NCBI GenBank assembly: GCA_947095535.1
Contig: OX352772.1
Coordinates: 108,894,903-108,958,902 of the forward strand
Source: Poecilobothrus nobilitatus
Taxonomy: Eukaryota > Arthropoda > Insecta > Diptera > Dolichopodidae
Direction of reading: 5' to 3'
Length of the DNA stretch: 64,000 nt
In this document: piece after piece, positions 33,480 through 45,420 of the stretch
Layout of the letters: every line of letters begins with the position of its first letter
Numbering within the stretch: the stretch's first letter is position 1
Made by a program: the position numbers and the translations under genes
The notes under the pieces: model-generated
What the model was told of the DNA's origin: nothing
The model's database searches: none
Seen by the model: only the letters and a program-made list of their open reading frames with translations

Positions 33480-34440
33480 AAACCTTTTTGGTTTTTTCGT
33501 TGTCCTGCCTAAATGGTTCGATTGAGTTGAAAATTTGTACAAATATTCTTATTAGCTTTGGACGGGTGCCGAAGAAATTTGGATATAATATGTTACCCCT
33601 ATTCGGCCCGGCGGGCTTCCAAAAAATTTTTGTTTCCGATTTATGTCCAATTTTGTATGGTGATTTTATGGTCCGAAAAAAATCCTGTGAATAATTTTTT
33701 TGAAGTTCCGTTAACTCGTTTGGGCAGGATAGCCGGACGAAGTTCATTAAATTTTTCTGTTGTCCTGCTTAAACGGTTTGACCAATTGAGTTGAAAATTT
33801 ACAATAGCGTAGCTCTTTACCACAGGAGCTCACTGAGTTGATTTGGTTACGATCCATTAACCCGTTTCGGCACCAGAACTCAATGAAATTTTTCAATTTC
33901 TTTGTTGTCGCGCTTAAATGGTTTTGCAAATTGAATTGAAAATTTACAAAAGTGTAGCTCTTTACTACAGGAGCTCACTGAGGTGATTTGGTTACGATCT
34001 ATTAACCCGTTTCGATACCAGGGCTCAGTAAAATTTTTTAATTTCTTTGTTGTCGCACTTAAACGGTTTTACCAATTGAGTTGAAATTTTACAAAAGTGT
34101 AAGTCTTTATAACAAAAGCTTTCTAAGTTGATTTGGTTACGATACATTAACCCATCAGGCTTCAGGTCATGAAATTCTCAATTTTTTTTTGTTGTGCTTA
34201 AACGATTTGACTAATTGAAAATTTGCACAAGTATTGCGCTTTGGCACACAAACTCATACAATAAATTTTGTTGTGATACATTAACACATTTCGACACGAT
34301 AAACTGTCAAAAAAAAAATTTTGTTTCTAATTTCTGCCTAATTTGGCAGGATGAATTTATGGTTCTAAATAAAGCCTGTGACAAAATGTTTGTTAACGTT
34401 TGTTAATCCATTTCCGCACGAGCACTTATTAATAATATTT
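33480..34440. repeat. Tandem array in Helitron D, unit 145 bp
   Basis: TGGTTACGAT recurs at 33844, 33989 and 34134, exactly 145 bp apart. Each unit also has GTTGTCGCGCTTAAACGGTT, GTAGCTCTTTACCACAG and CATTAACCC. The outer units are diverged. The short open frames here are repeat by-products. Confidence 0.8.
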
Positions 34441-35630
34441 TGCCTAATTTTGTGTATTGTTCTTATTATTAAAAAGATATTTCCAACACTCTTTACTTTT
34501 ACCTATACTGTTTCTAACATTCCATAAAAAACTTTCAATGCAAATTTCTAATATAGAACAGTTTAATTACTTTACTTTAACCTTATTAAGTATCTTAAGA
34601 ATACTGTGTTTAAGTCTTAACAACATAACATTTTCGGCCGTTGTTAAAAAACAAAAACAATCTTCTGCATTAGATAATCATCATGTCATCATTCAGAAAT
34701 GCTTTACTTACATATGGTCTTTATATGTGGTCTACCTATATAAGATGCATGTGTATAACATGTTTCCCATAAAATATACATGTATTATGTATAATATCCG
34801 TATATTTAAAAATATTATAAACTTAATCAATTAAATTAGAAAATACATTCACATTTCTGTACAGCACTTAATCAAAAATGAGTACATACATATTTAAAGA
34901 ACAGAAAACCTTACATTCTTATCCATATACAATTTTTACACATATTTTTAACCAATCAATTTGGAAACATAATTAGAAAAACTAAACGTAAAAAAATTCT
35001 GGTTGATTTATAAAGGTAAAAAACAATCATGTATTATTTATATTGAAAATATGTTAAGCAGAAACTGAAATGTACGCATTTAAAAAGAAGTTTTTTCAAA
35101 ATTTGAAGAGCTGTCGGTGCTGTAGGATCTCCAACAGTGAGGGTACATAAAAAAGTTGTTCTACAACATTACTCTTTTAAGAGACCTATGCATAGTTAAT
35201 ATTTCATTGCTCTTTATTATACAGTATATACGTTTTAACAGACGGAGGGACAGAGCGAACCTAATAACAAATTTCAAAATGTGCTTAAAAGGATAATTCA
35301 CCAAAACATGAAGTGACATTACTTACAAAAAAAATTTATTACATTATGGCCTTTTATAATTTAAATACGATTTTATGTTTCGGTATTAAAGAATATATTG
35401 TGGAAATTCACTTCGCCGTAATTGTGTACTCAATAGATTATTGATTCCTTTAAAAATTTTTTGTAGAAGAATTGTCTCTGTTTATTCAATTTAACTAAAT
35501 CTAAAAAAATATAGAATATAAACTACCAGCATCTGTAAATGCTTAGTAATAAGTTAACTATATTAATTAAATTATATTAACACAGACACAAAAGTTAATA
35601 ATTTTAATTTCATAAAGCCAATAAAATACT

Positions 35631-35656
35631 CCGGGCAATGCCTGGTACTCTGCTAG
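35631..35656 (+). other. Helitron 3' terminus (hairpin plus CTAG)
   Basis: CCGGGC AAT GCCTGG forms a 6-bp stem with one G-T pair, then TACTCTG, then CTAG and a T. Rolling-circle replication of Helitrons ends at such a site. Confidence 0.7.
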
Positions 35657-35720
35657 TATATTATAAGTCTTTTTGTTTAAATTTTTTAATTAAATTTTAT
35701 AAAATCAATTTTATTTTCCG

Positions 35721-36460
35721 TTGCAATATTGTATTACCAAGATGGCCAACTTTTCTATCAATTTTTGCAATATTCGTGGTCTCGCATCATATTTTTCCGC
35801 GGTAGAGGCACACTTATTCTCAGAAGGGCCAGCGTTGTTAGCACTATGCGAAACTAAAGTTAAAGACGATAGTATTAATTTTAATATTAACGGCTATTCT
35901 TTGGCTTCGCATTTCATTGCACACAGAGGTGTCGCTTTATATATTCGTTCTGATGTAACTTTCAACACCCTTCACAATTTAAAAGGCTCTAACAATATTT
36001 TTCATTATATATGGCTTAAACTACGTGTTGGAAAATCTACAATATTTTTTTGTTTTTTATACAAATCTCCCCAAGCAAGTGGGTCTGAAACTGCTGTTGG
36101 CATTGATGAACTATCGAATAACATCAACTCAATCCTGGTCCAACACCCGGATGCTGAGATTGTTATCGCTGGTTACTTCAATGTTCACAACAAAAACTGG
36201 CTCCATTAATCTACTCACAATTCACCAGAAGGCAGGCAAGTTGAACTATTTTCAAATCTCTTCCAACTTTCTCAACTTGTTAGGAACCCAACGAGGGTTC
36301 CAGATGAAAATGGCCATAATCAAAATCTTCTGGACTTATTTCCAGAAGACAAAAAATGCAGAAAAATACACAATTTCTGTTCTGTTCTGTTCCACTTGGT
36401 AACTCCGACCATTGCCTTGTTAAAACAAGTTTCCCAGGAGGTATATCTGCTAGTCCAAGC
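35721..36460 (+). pseudogene. L-F copy 1, APE endonuclease part
   Basis: The first frame (35721-36209, 162 residues) reads MANFSINFCNIRGLASYF, then LLALCETKVKDDS, HRGVALYIRSDV and AEIVIAGYFNVHNKNW. CET has the catalytic-style glutamate. GYFN replaces the usual GDFN, losing an aspartate. After a stop the same frame continues through LVRNPTRVPDE and then shifts to LGNSDHCLVKTSF near 36400, the SDH end of the domain. The MAN start fits the beginning of ORF2. Confidence 0.83.
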
Positions 36461-36499
36461 ATAACCCCAAAAAGATTAGTCTGGCATTACAACCGGGCT

Positions 36500-38560
36500 A
36501 ACTGGGATGGCTTTTTTAAAAGGCTTCTACTGGTCTATATACTTTCGTCAAAGAAATGTTGCTATTTTTGCTGATGCCGTTAGTAAAACTATAATGCTAT
36601 GTATGAAACTGTTCATACCTAGATCGGAGAAGTCTGTTAAACCAAATACCAAGTCATTGTTTAATGACATTTGCAAAAGGGCCATCAGAAATAAAGAGGA
36701 AAAGTTTAAACTTTACAAAGCTAATATCTCGGAGGCATCACGTAGAAGTTATATATATTAGTAGTTATATATATAAATGGTTCGAAATGATTGTAAAAAA
36801 TTATCAGTCAACAAAAGTTCCTGCATAACCGGAGATTGAAGCATAAAATTCTGCACCAACCCAACTGCAATCTTTCTTTTTGGACATTTGAAAAAAATGT
36901 TAAACAGAACTTTTTTAAATCTTCATTTCATACCTTGATTGAAAATAATGACTCTATCATATCAGATTCCCTGGTAAAGCTAACTTGTTTGCATGTATTT
37001 TTGCTGCAAATTCCACACTTCCTTCTACAACTCAACTTCCACCAACAATTCCTGAAGTTGATCGCTCGTGTAAATTTGGAAATATTTACTTCACGAATCG
37101 AGTTGTAGTGAAAGTTCTGAAGAATCTGAATGATAAAAAGTCCACTGACTCTGATGGAATCCCCGCCATGGTTCTAAAAAATATTGCCTTCCCTATTTCA
37201 AAACCCCTGCGCAACCGTTTTTGCCTTTCGTTTTCGACTGGTATTTATCACAGTCGAAAAAGCGAACTGGTATTTATCCCTGTCCAAAAAACGGTGACAA
37301 AAGCGAACCATCAAACTATAGACCTATAGCTATCATTTCGATCTTTTCTAAAGCTATGGAAACTTTTATCAACTCTAAGCTCAAGAAATATTTAGACAAT
37401 AGGGGTAACTTACATGATCGCCAATACGGTTTTAGAAGCAACCGATCCACTGGTGATCTAATGACACACCTCATTGGTATGCTTAACAGCAGCATTCATT
37501 ACTCTGGTGAATGTACTGTTATTGCTCTCGATATTTCGAAAGCTTTTGATCGAGTATGTCATGCTGCTCTGTTGAACAAATGTCAAGCTCTGGGTTTTTT
37601 TTCAGTTTTATGCAAGTGGATTAAAGACTATCTTTCGAATCGTTGTATTCGTGTTCTAGTCGACGGCTGCACGTCTGACAAATTTCAAATAAGCGCTGGC
37701 GTTTCACAAGGATCCGTCCTTGCACATACTCTCTTTTTGATTTTTATCAACGATCTTCTATCTTCAACCTTCCATCCAATTCAAAGCTTCACCGACGACA
37801 GCACTCTGGTGAAATCTTTTAATTTTCCGAGAATGTCAAATGACACAACCCCCGCAATTGACATAGCTAGGCTGTCTATGACCAATACGGTTAACGATGG
37901 TTTAACTAAAGTCGCTAGTTGGGGCTTCAAAAACAAAGTGGAGTTTCATTCTTCCAAAACTCAATGCTGTCTGATAATGTTAAAAAAACAAATTATAACC
38001 CCAATCTGAGGTTTCTTGGAGAAATCGTGCACCGATCGGAAAATCTGAACATTTTGGGCATCCAGCTAAATCAAAAAATGATGTGGAATGATCATATTTT
38101 TGATATAGCAAAAAGTATTGCCAAATGCTTGGGTTTTCTCTTTAGCCGTAAATCTTATTTCTCTTCAAGGGGCCTGTCCAAAATCTATAAAGCATATGTA
38201 CTGCCTAAGATGGAATATAACTCACATATTTGGGCTGGCTGCTAATCTACTTCTTTACACTTTCTCGATCGAGTTCAAAAACGCGCCATTCGTCTAATTA
38301 ATGACCCCATACTACTATAGCCGAAGCAATACTATAGCCTCGCTTGACATCAGTCGTAATATAGGAGCTCTTTCTCTTTTTTATAGATATTTGGTAGGTA
38401 ATGACACTTGCTCAGTTGAAATAAAATCACTGATGCCTCCTCTTACACAATTCTAACGCACATCAAAAGGGGCAGCAAACCTGCATTCCTACTGCATTCT
38501 ACTGCATCTACTGCATTCTACTGCATTCCTAATTCCAAAAATGAGGAATTTATTACCATC
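36500..38560 (+). pseudogene. L-F copy 1, reverse transcriptase and C-terminus
   Basis: The linker frame (36507-36761) has MKLFIPRSEKSVKPNTKSL. RT fingers appear at 37110-37330 (KSTDSDGIPAMVLKNIAFP). The main frame (37221-38009, 262 residues) reads PSNYRPIAIISIFSKAMET, RQYGFRSNRSTGDL, ALDISKAFDRVCHAAL and SAGVSQGSVLAHTLF. Its catalytic box is FTDD (37788-37799). The thumb (37919-38245) has NILGIQLNQKMMWNDHI and KMEYNSHIWAGC. The C-terminus at 38250-38560 is scrambled by stops and a CTACTGCATT expansion (38484-38530). Confidence 0.85.
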
Positions 38561-39206
38561 CACCGTATTGCCACCGTATTTACCATCCACCGTTAGTATG
38601 TAGTATGTTCACAGCCTGTCATTCTGCTTATAATATTATTTTTTAAATTTTTTAGTATTTTAAAATAATTTGGGTGAATTTTATAATTTCTAGAACTATG
38701 GGTTGTACATATATTCAAACTATATGTTTATTCATTCTTCAAAAGCAGATTCTAACCTTCCACATAACGATTATTAATCCAAAACTTTTTCAAATATTCT
38801 ATACCTACTACCTACCATTTAATACTAAGCGGCTAATGTATAATAATTTATACCATACATATGTATTAATATCATTCATTCATCAGTGACATATACGATA
38901 CCTATGTAAATAAACATGAATTATATAAGTCATATAAATCATATAAATATAAATCCTTCGGGGCGAGCGATGGGCAAGCAACAGGGAAAGCATTGATCGT
39001 CTGTTCATTTGAAACATTCCAATGCCGCAACTGTGACTGCTTCCATCAAGTGCTCATTATACCTCCCCGCGGTCTCCCCCAGGCAACTGAACAGTGTCGG
39101 GCTAAATAATGCAGATTTATAAGAAGGAAAACTTAAAACCTTCCAGAAGGCAATTGGAAACCACTGGAATATATATCCCAAGAAAAATAATATGTAAAAC
39201 CAAAAA

Positions 39207-40125
39207 ATGGCCCTCAGTCTCCGGAAAAAGAGGGTGGTAAGAATCCCTGGAGGTAAAAGTAACAACACAATTAATATTGGCACTTGGAATGTGAATAGTT
39301 TATTTAAGTCTGGTAAACTAGCAAATACTATTCATGAGATGCAACGTCTAAAAATTGATATATTGGGTATCAGCGAATCTTGGTGGCCGACCTCGGGTGG
39401 ATGTAAATCGAAAGGAGCTACATTTTACTATTCAGGAAATAACACATCAACCTACGAAAATGGCGTTGGCATAATTATTTCAGAACAACTAATAAAGCAT
39501 GTCATCGATTTTGTACCGTTTTCAGATAGAGCAATACTTATTAAACTGGATACTGAACCTGTAGCTCTAAATATTATCCAGATATATGCCCCAACTGCTG
39601 AAAAAACGGATAATGAGATAGAAGAATTTTATAACAAATTATTACATCTTCTGAAGTACACAAAACCACATGATTTTAGTCTAGTAATGGGCGACTTTAA
39701 CTCCAAAATTAGTACCGGTAAAATAGATGGAATAGTTGGACCATTTGGTTTATGAACTAGAAACGAAAGAGGTGATTGACTTATTGAATTCTGTCAGGAT
39801 AAAAATTTTAAAATCATCAACACATGCTTTTACCAAAGCGGAGGTTATATACTTGGAAATCTCCCCGAGACAGCACTGGTAATATAATACGTAACCAAAT
39901 TGATTTCATTTTAGTTAACAAACGTTTTAGCTCTTCAATTAAGTATATAAGCACTTATCCTAGTGCAGATCTTCCGTCATACCACAACATTCTCTTAGCT
40001 AAGATTAAACTTAAACTATCAAAAGCCAGAAGGACTAACAGGCAATTTAAAATCGACATAGAAAAGACAATAACAATCAAAAGACAATAACAATAAAAGG
40101 CTAAAAGACAATAACATCAAAAGGC
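39207..40125 (+). pseudogene. RTE ORF, APE endonuclease part
   Basis: The frame from 39207 reads INIGTWNVNSLFKSGKLA, then IDILGISESWWPTS, VGIIISEQLI and LVMGDFNSKIS, all typical of RTE. A stop at 39753-39755 interrupts TRNERGD, and a second stop follows. A frame change leads to RLYTWKSPRDS, then RNQIDFILVNKRFSSS and the end of the domain near 40000. At 40060-40125 a short A-rich word (AAAGACAATAACA) is repeated about four times, lengthening the linker. Confidence 0.88.
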
Positions 40126-40127
40126 AA

Positions 40128-42160
40128 TTGACATTAAAAATCAACAATCAATTAATGAACGTTAGTAGGACAGAAGATGATATATTATGGCATCGAACAA
40201 AACAAATTTTATTCGAAACATCCAAAAATATATTAGGAGAAAAGAAAAATGTCCCAAAGCAAAAGTGGATGACAGATGAAATTTTGAAAATGATGGATGA
40301 AAGAAGATCATTCAAAAATAAGAATATGGCAAAATATAAACGTATTCAAAGTAAAACTCGATACAAAATAAGATTAGAAAAACTAAAATGGCTTAAAAAT
40401 GAATGTAACGAAATAGAAAACCTTCAACAGTCTCATGATGACTTCAACCTTCACAAAAAAATTAAAGAAGCATCAGGAGCATATAGGAAAACAAATTTCG
40501 CTTCAATACTAAATGATAATGGTCAAATCATTTTGGATAGCGAAGAAAGGAAAAAGGTATGGGAGGAATATATAGAAAACTTATTTTTAGGCCCGACCAG
40601 GCCACAGAATACTAACGAATCTTCAGTACAATTGTCAGGCCCCATCATAACTAAAGACGAAATTTTAAAAGCATTGCTCAATGCAAAAAATAAAAAGGCC
40701 ACAATGTCCGATGATGTACCATCAGAAATAATTAAATTAATTGATGACCAAAACATAGATGTGTTGCAAAAAAACTTCAACAAAGTATATGATACTTTTT
40801 ACAAAGTATATGGTATTTTTCCTTCAGATTGGCTTTTATCAACATTTATCGCTCTACCAAAGAAAGTTAACGCTAAATCATAGCGTGACCATAGACTGAT
40901 AAGTTTAATGAGTCATGCACTCAAAATCTTTCTCAAAGTGCTTCACAATAGCATATACTCAAAAGCTGAAATACATATGGGTAAGACACAATTTGGGTTT
41001 AAGGGAGAAACGGGCACAAGAGAAGCTTCTTTTGTGTTCAAGTACTCGTACAAAATTGTTGTGATGTCAAGAAAGATGTTTTCCTATGTTTTCTTGACTA
41101 TGAGGAAGCGTTTGATAAAGTCCAATATCATAAACTTATGGAAATATTAAGCACGATATAAGCAAAATATTGATGATAAAACTATTAGATGCATTGAAAA
41201 TTTGTACTGGCAGCAGACAGCCAACATAAAAACTTCAGATGGGCTAACCGAAAATATTTTAATCAAGCGTGGAGTTCGACAGGGTTGTATCTTGTCACCT
41301 TTGCTTTTCAATCTGTATGCAAAGAAGATCTTCCAAGAAGCATAAGAATCAGTTGGTATCAAAGTAAACGGTACCTATCTTAATAACATCAGATATGCTG
41401 ATGACACAACCCTTTTGGTAGATAATTTAAGTGATTTACAACATTTAATAGATAAAGTTAATCATCATAGCATAAACTTTGGTCTAAAACTCAATGCGAC
41501 AAAAACTAAGTTCATGGTCATAAGTAGATGTAAAACACCATAACCACAGCTACAGTTACAGTCGATCATCTTCCAATCGAGCGTGTTTCTAGCTACAAGT
41601 ATCTTCGTGGTTGGCTAAATGAGCAGTGGACATGTCAGCAAGAAATAAGATGTCGTATTGAAATAGCGAGCGGTGCATTTATTAAGTACAAAAAAGTTAT
41701 TTGCTGCAGAGATCTGAATTTAGATCTTCGTTTACGTTTTTTGACATGCTATGTATGGGCGGTTCTATACATGGAGTAGAGACTTGGATCTTGACAACCC
41801 ATATGAATAAACTCGAAGCCTTTGAAATGTGGCTCTAAAGAAGAATACTACAAATTTCATGGGTAGATCGTGTCACAAATATTGAAGTTCTCCGAAGAAT
41901 AAATAAAGGTCGAAAACCTCTCACTGACATCAAAAGAAGAAAAATATCATATTTTGAACATGTGATGCGAGGTCAAAAATACGAACTCTTACAGCTTATC
42001 GTGCAAGGAAAAATTGAAAGTAAAAGAGGTGTTGGCCGAAAACAAATGTCGTGGTTACGCAACATCAGGAACTGGGCAGGCATATCAAATATTGGTGATT
42101 TGGTACACATAGCGATGGATGGATCGAAATGAATACAGAAGCATTTTATCCAGATTTTAA
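40128..42160 (+). pseudogene. RTE ORF, reverse transcriptase and C-terminus
   Basis: The 251-residue frame (40128-40883) holds the linker and early fingers (KQKWMTDEILKMMDERRSF, then FPSDWLLSTFIALPKKV). After a stop at 40881 it continues RDHRLISLMSHALKIF and QFGFKGETGTREASF. A frameshift then gives FLDYEEAFDKVQYHKLM. The next block reads KRGVRQGCILSPLLFNLY and IRYADDTTLLVDN (YADD at 41394-41405). The C-terminal zinc-poor region (SWVDRVTN, then KRGVGRKQMSWLRNIRNWAG) is readable to about 42130 in two frames. Confidence 0.88.
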
Positions 42161-42930
42161 CTCAACTTTCAGGACATATGAGCGCTAACATCCAGTAGTG
42201 AATAGGCATCGAAGAGAGAGGTAAATCCTTCAAACAACCGTTATATTTTTTATTTTTTTTATACTACGCTTATACTAAAATTTCAAATTATCGAGTAAAA
42301 TAAAATGCAAAAAAATAGTTAAAAAAATTTGTTAGAAAAATTTAGAAAATGAAGTCACACTTTCGTCAATTTTAAGGTAAACCTATATTATTAAGAAAAG
42401 TTGCTAATAGAAATAAAAATATAATGTTGGAGTTTTAATTTTTGTATATTACTTCAAAAAAAATTGGAAAGGTGTGCAAGTTACAGGTGTTGAAAAATAA
42501 GGAATTTTTAGTTTTTGACCCCATACAGCTCTGAAACAAGGGGCTATACAAAGACCTAACTTCTTTCGAAATATCAAGTTTCTAACCTAAACCGTTTGGA
42601 AGATAGAAGGAATGAAGAATTTTGTAAAATTTGAGTTTCGCATAACGGTAATTAAGACACCGTATACCGCAAGTATATATTTATTTTTTATAAATTTTTA
42701 AAGCTAATCAAAGCAGTAATCGTTTGGCGTTTTCAAATTGAAGATATACCCTATACAATTTGTGTTACAACAATTTAAATATAGAGCTTTTTCAAAATTT
42801 GGGGACCTATAGCTCCGTAACGGATGGGGCTACAGAAAAATGTTGTTAAAAATAAAATTAATATTTTTATGATATCCATCCGAATTTTCATTCCGAAAAT
42901 TTCATGGCTCTATGGGCCCATATCTTTTAT

Positions 42931-44844
42931 CATAATCAATTAACAAACTATAAATGTTGTTATAAATTTTTTTATGGTTTAATAAGATACTAAACCATAT
43001 AAATCGGAACAATGATTTTCAAGTTTTACAGTTTTCTTAATAAAATTTGTTTGAATTCATAATTTTGTATGTAGATACTATGTTTCCATCTATACATTTT
43101 TTGCTAAACTAATTTCTGTAAATTAATTCTATAATGGTATAATACGATTACAATTAGCATTTAGCAATAGTATTTTGTTAATATTATTTTTTTTTTTGTT
43201 TGTTCTGCATACCTACATCATTCTTTTCTTTTCTTTTAAATGCCTTAAATTAATTCTGTGATGTAACAAACTACTGTGGTTTTGCTTTTACTTAAGTTTA
43301 ATGTTAAAGAAGAAAGTGAAATTGTAATTTATATACACATTTGTACATTTGTACATACACACATATGTAGTTACATAAATATTTTTTTTTTCGTGTGAAT
43401 TTTAAAATTTGTTTTAATTATGCTTAGAAAAAAATTCCCATACATAATGTAATTATTTAAAATCTGCAAACTTTTTTTGTTTTTAAAAATGTTTGTTATG
43501 GACAATTAATACTATAAGTGTGTAGAAAATCAGAAATTTTCTCTATTTTAGTAATAGATACATATATAAAAAAAAAAATAGTTTTTTCTTGCAAACTTAT
43601 TCAGAAAACTTTTATGTTTCTGACTCCATATCTCCTAAACGGTACATATGTTTGTTTATTTTATATTATGTATATATGTGTGTATTATTAAAAGTATAAA
43701 TTGAAGCAGTAAAGTACAATTATAATCTATTTTAAACAAACCCATTATTCCGCATAATTTTATTTTATTCTGTAATCAATTTAAAATTATTTAGGTATTG
43801 TCACCTGGATCTAAATTATGTTTAAAGTTTCAAGTCTCTATCTCAATGGAAAGTTTGTCCAAAATAGCTTCAAATATTCCACGACCCTTTTAACTATGAG
43901 TAAGTTCAATAGGAGATGTTAACAATACCCTCAATCAAATGCTTTCCGAGGTTCTTTTATTGTCTAACGACAACTTGAATGTTCAAGATCTACATCAATT
44001 TTATTTTCTAGTTTTTAGGGAGTTAAATTTGTTTCCGTAAAAGCATATTATTTAAAAAACTTTTACATTATTTTATTTCACACTTTTTAGTTTTAAATGA
44101 AACGATTTAATGATTTAATTTCTATTTAAATAGGTACACACAATAATTTTAAATACATTTAAATACATACAAACATACATATGTAATCAAGCATAATATT
44201 TAATTTGTAAATTATAAAAATTCGAAAGATTAAAAAAAAATGTTCACCCATACATACAAGTAACATGATACATATATCGTCGGTATACTAGAAGAACTGA
44301 CCATCTGCAAAAAACTAGTTCGTGAGAAAATACAATTTAAAATCTTTTCATTACATTTTTATAATAATTTATTTTTTATTATGTGACTAGGGACGCCTAT
44401 TTTCTTCTGCTATTGCCTATTGATAGATTTTTTTGTTCTCTTGTGGTTGTAGATATAAATATTATGACAAATATTTTTGAAAAGGATTTTTGGAGATAAA
44501 CTCCAGATAGTCAGTTTTTGCTGAAATTTTTTTTTTAAATTAAGACTTGGTCAAAATAAATGCACTTCAGATAGAATAATGAAATATTATTCAAACTATG
44601 ATTCAACAAAATAACAACGAAGTAATCAATAACCAATTAAACTTGGAATTCTATGTTTTTTAATAAAAATATAAAGCTCAAAATTAAATTAAAAATAATA
44701 ATATTATAACAAAATTAAAATAAAATAACAAAAATAAATTATTATTATTATAATAGTAAAATATTAAACTCCATGCTTTAACAAAAAAAAAATTAATAAA
44801 ATTATTATTAGGTATAAAAAATTATGAGTCTTATAAATTTGTTT
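42931..44844. other. Gene-free AT-rich stretch, unidentified
   Basis: Part of it (43090-43200) resembles 33170-33260 (TAATTTCT...AAATTAATTCTATAAT...AATA), so an unnamed repeat may be present. At 43820-44000 less AT-rich sequence contains CTCTATCTCAATGGAAAG and CTCCATATCTCCTAAACGG (about 43620). No termini or coding sequence are seen. Confidence 0.4.
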
Positions 44845-45302
44845 TTATTCGTCAGTGTCTGATTCTGCTGTTTCTACCGTCTTTTCATTTTTTTTTAAAC
44901 CGGCAAATTTTTCAGGGATAGCTCTTGCTGAACACAATTTTAAAATATAATTTTTCTTTGCAATTAATATAGGTAACAATTTATTAATTTCTTTCGGTGT
45001 TAATTGATTCTGCAAATCAAGCTTTTTTGATATGACACACTTTTTTGATGATAAAACGTTTTACAATTTTAAATTTTCACCATAATTATATTTAAACTGT
45101 ATTATTTCTGGCATTTTGTTTTCATCGCATGCATCGCATGCATGCATTTTATTTTTAGCCAGCTAACCTTATTTCCAGCCTGATCTACTGCTCGATTTTT
45201 TATAATTTTAGAAGCCAGTTCTTTTAAGTGTAACATGTCTGAGTAAAGCAGCTCGTTAACTTCGTACGGCGGTTTCTTTTTAGTTTTATTATTAAGCGTC
45301 AT
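44845..45302 (-). pseudogene. Orphan ORF remnant of unknown function
   Basis: On the minus strand it starts MTLNNKTKKKPPYEVNELLY at 45302 and continues HLKELASKIIKNRAVDQAG and KVSWLKIKCM. A GCATGC-type repeat (45128-45148) shifts the frame. The next frame reads MPEIIQFKYNYGENLKL, a stop, then LTPKEINKLLPILIAKKN and CSARAIPEKFAGL, ending in an acidic ESDTDE before TAA at 44845. I recall similar short proteins beside arthropod transposons but cannot name the family. It is a small, probably transposon-linked, broken gene. Confidence 0.5.
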
Positions 45303-45420
45303 TTGAAAAATATTTAACCACTAATTCATTGAATATACGGATACATACCTTTTTGCGTATTCAATGGGCACTAAGCCAAACGAAGTTCATTGAATTTTTC
45401 TGTTGTCCTGGTTAAACGAT

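Larger units (their letters stand above)
33290..35656 (+). mobile_element. Helitron D copy 1, non-autonomous
   Basis: The 3' end is diagnostic: a short hairpin (CCGGGC/GCCTGG, 35631-35645), 7 nt, then CTAG at 35653-35656 followed by T. This is the Helitron CTRR-T terminus. The 5' part has TTTGTTTGTTTATTTG and an ACCGGTCCGATTACAACCAAA word near 33320-33400, typical of such elements, but the exact TC start is not fixed. Inside are about five tandem units of 145 bp (33480-34440), a middle part (34440-35070) and a module X (35070-35470). No replication protein is encoded. Confidence 0.68.
35700..38587 (+). mobile_element. L-F family LINE, copy 1
   Basis: A single ORF2-type protein region (35721 to about 38560) carries endonuclease, reverse transcriptase and C-terminus. 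It runs directly into the tail of DINE-B copy 3 at 38588. A copy lacking the 5' part is at 45421-47467 (-). It lies 44 bp after the Helitron D terminus. The clade is unassigned within APE-type LINEs. Confidence 0.82.
38960..42221 (+). mobile_element. RTE-clade LINE, nearly full length, with 10-bp target duplication
   Basis: TAAATCCTTC occurs at 38950-38959 and again at 42222-42231. In the other DINE-B copies the matching site is present once, so these are target-site duplicates. The insert is 3262 bp, starts GGGGCGAGCG and ends GAAGAGAGAGG without a poly(A) tail, as RTE elements do. One ORF with endonuclease and reverse transcriptase fills it. It lacks an ORF1. Confidence 0.88.
38588..42930 (-). 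mobile_element. DINE-B copy 3 (reverse), split by an RTE-clade LINE
   Basis: Read on the minus strand, 42930 to 42222 matches the middle of DINE-B (AATTTCAAATTATCGAG, CAACCG and others). It resumes at 38959 and runs to about 38588, ending in the GACAGGCTGTGAACATACTA word of the tail. The terminal ACGGGTATC part is missing at 38588, where L-F begins. The head beyond about 42930 is not recognised. The interruption is the RTE element at 38960-42221. Confidence 0.78.

Noticed and set aside
33480..34440. CRISPR-like regular repeats
   Set aside because: The units are 145 bp long and contiguous, without unique spacers, inside an insect transposon.
34457..34834. 125-codon hydrophobic open frame
   Set aside because: It lies in the middle region of Helitron D, is not conserved in copies 2 and 3 by eye, and is AT-rich by composition.
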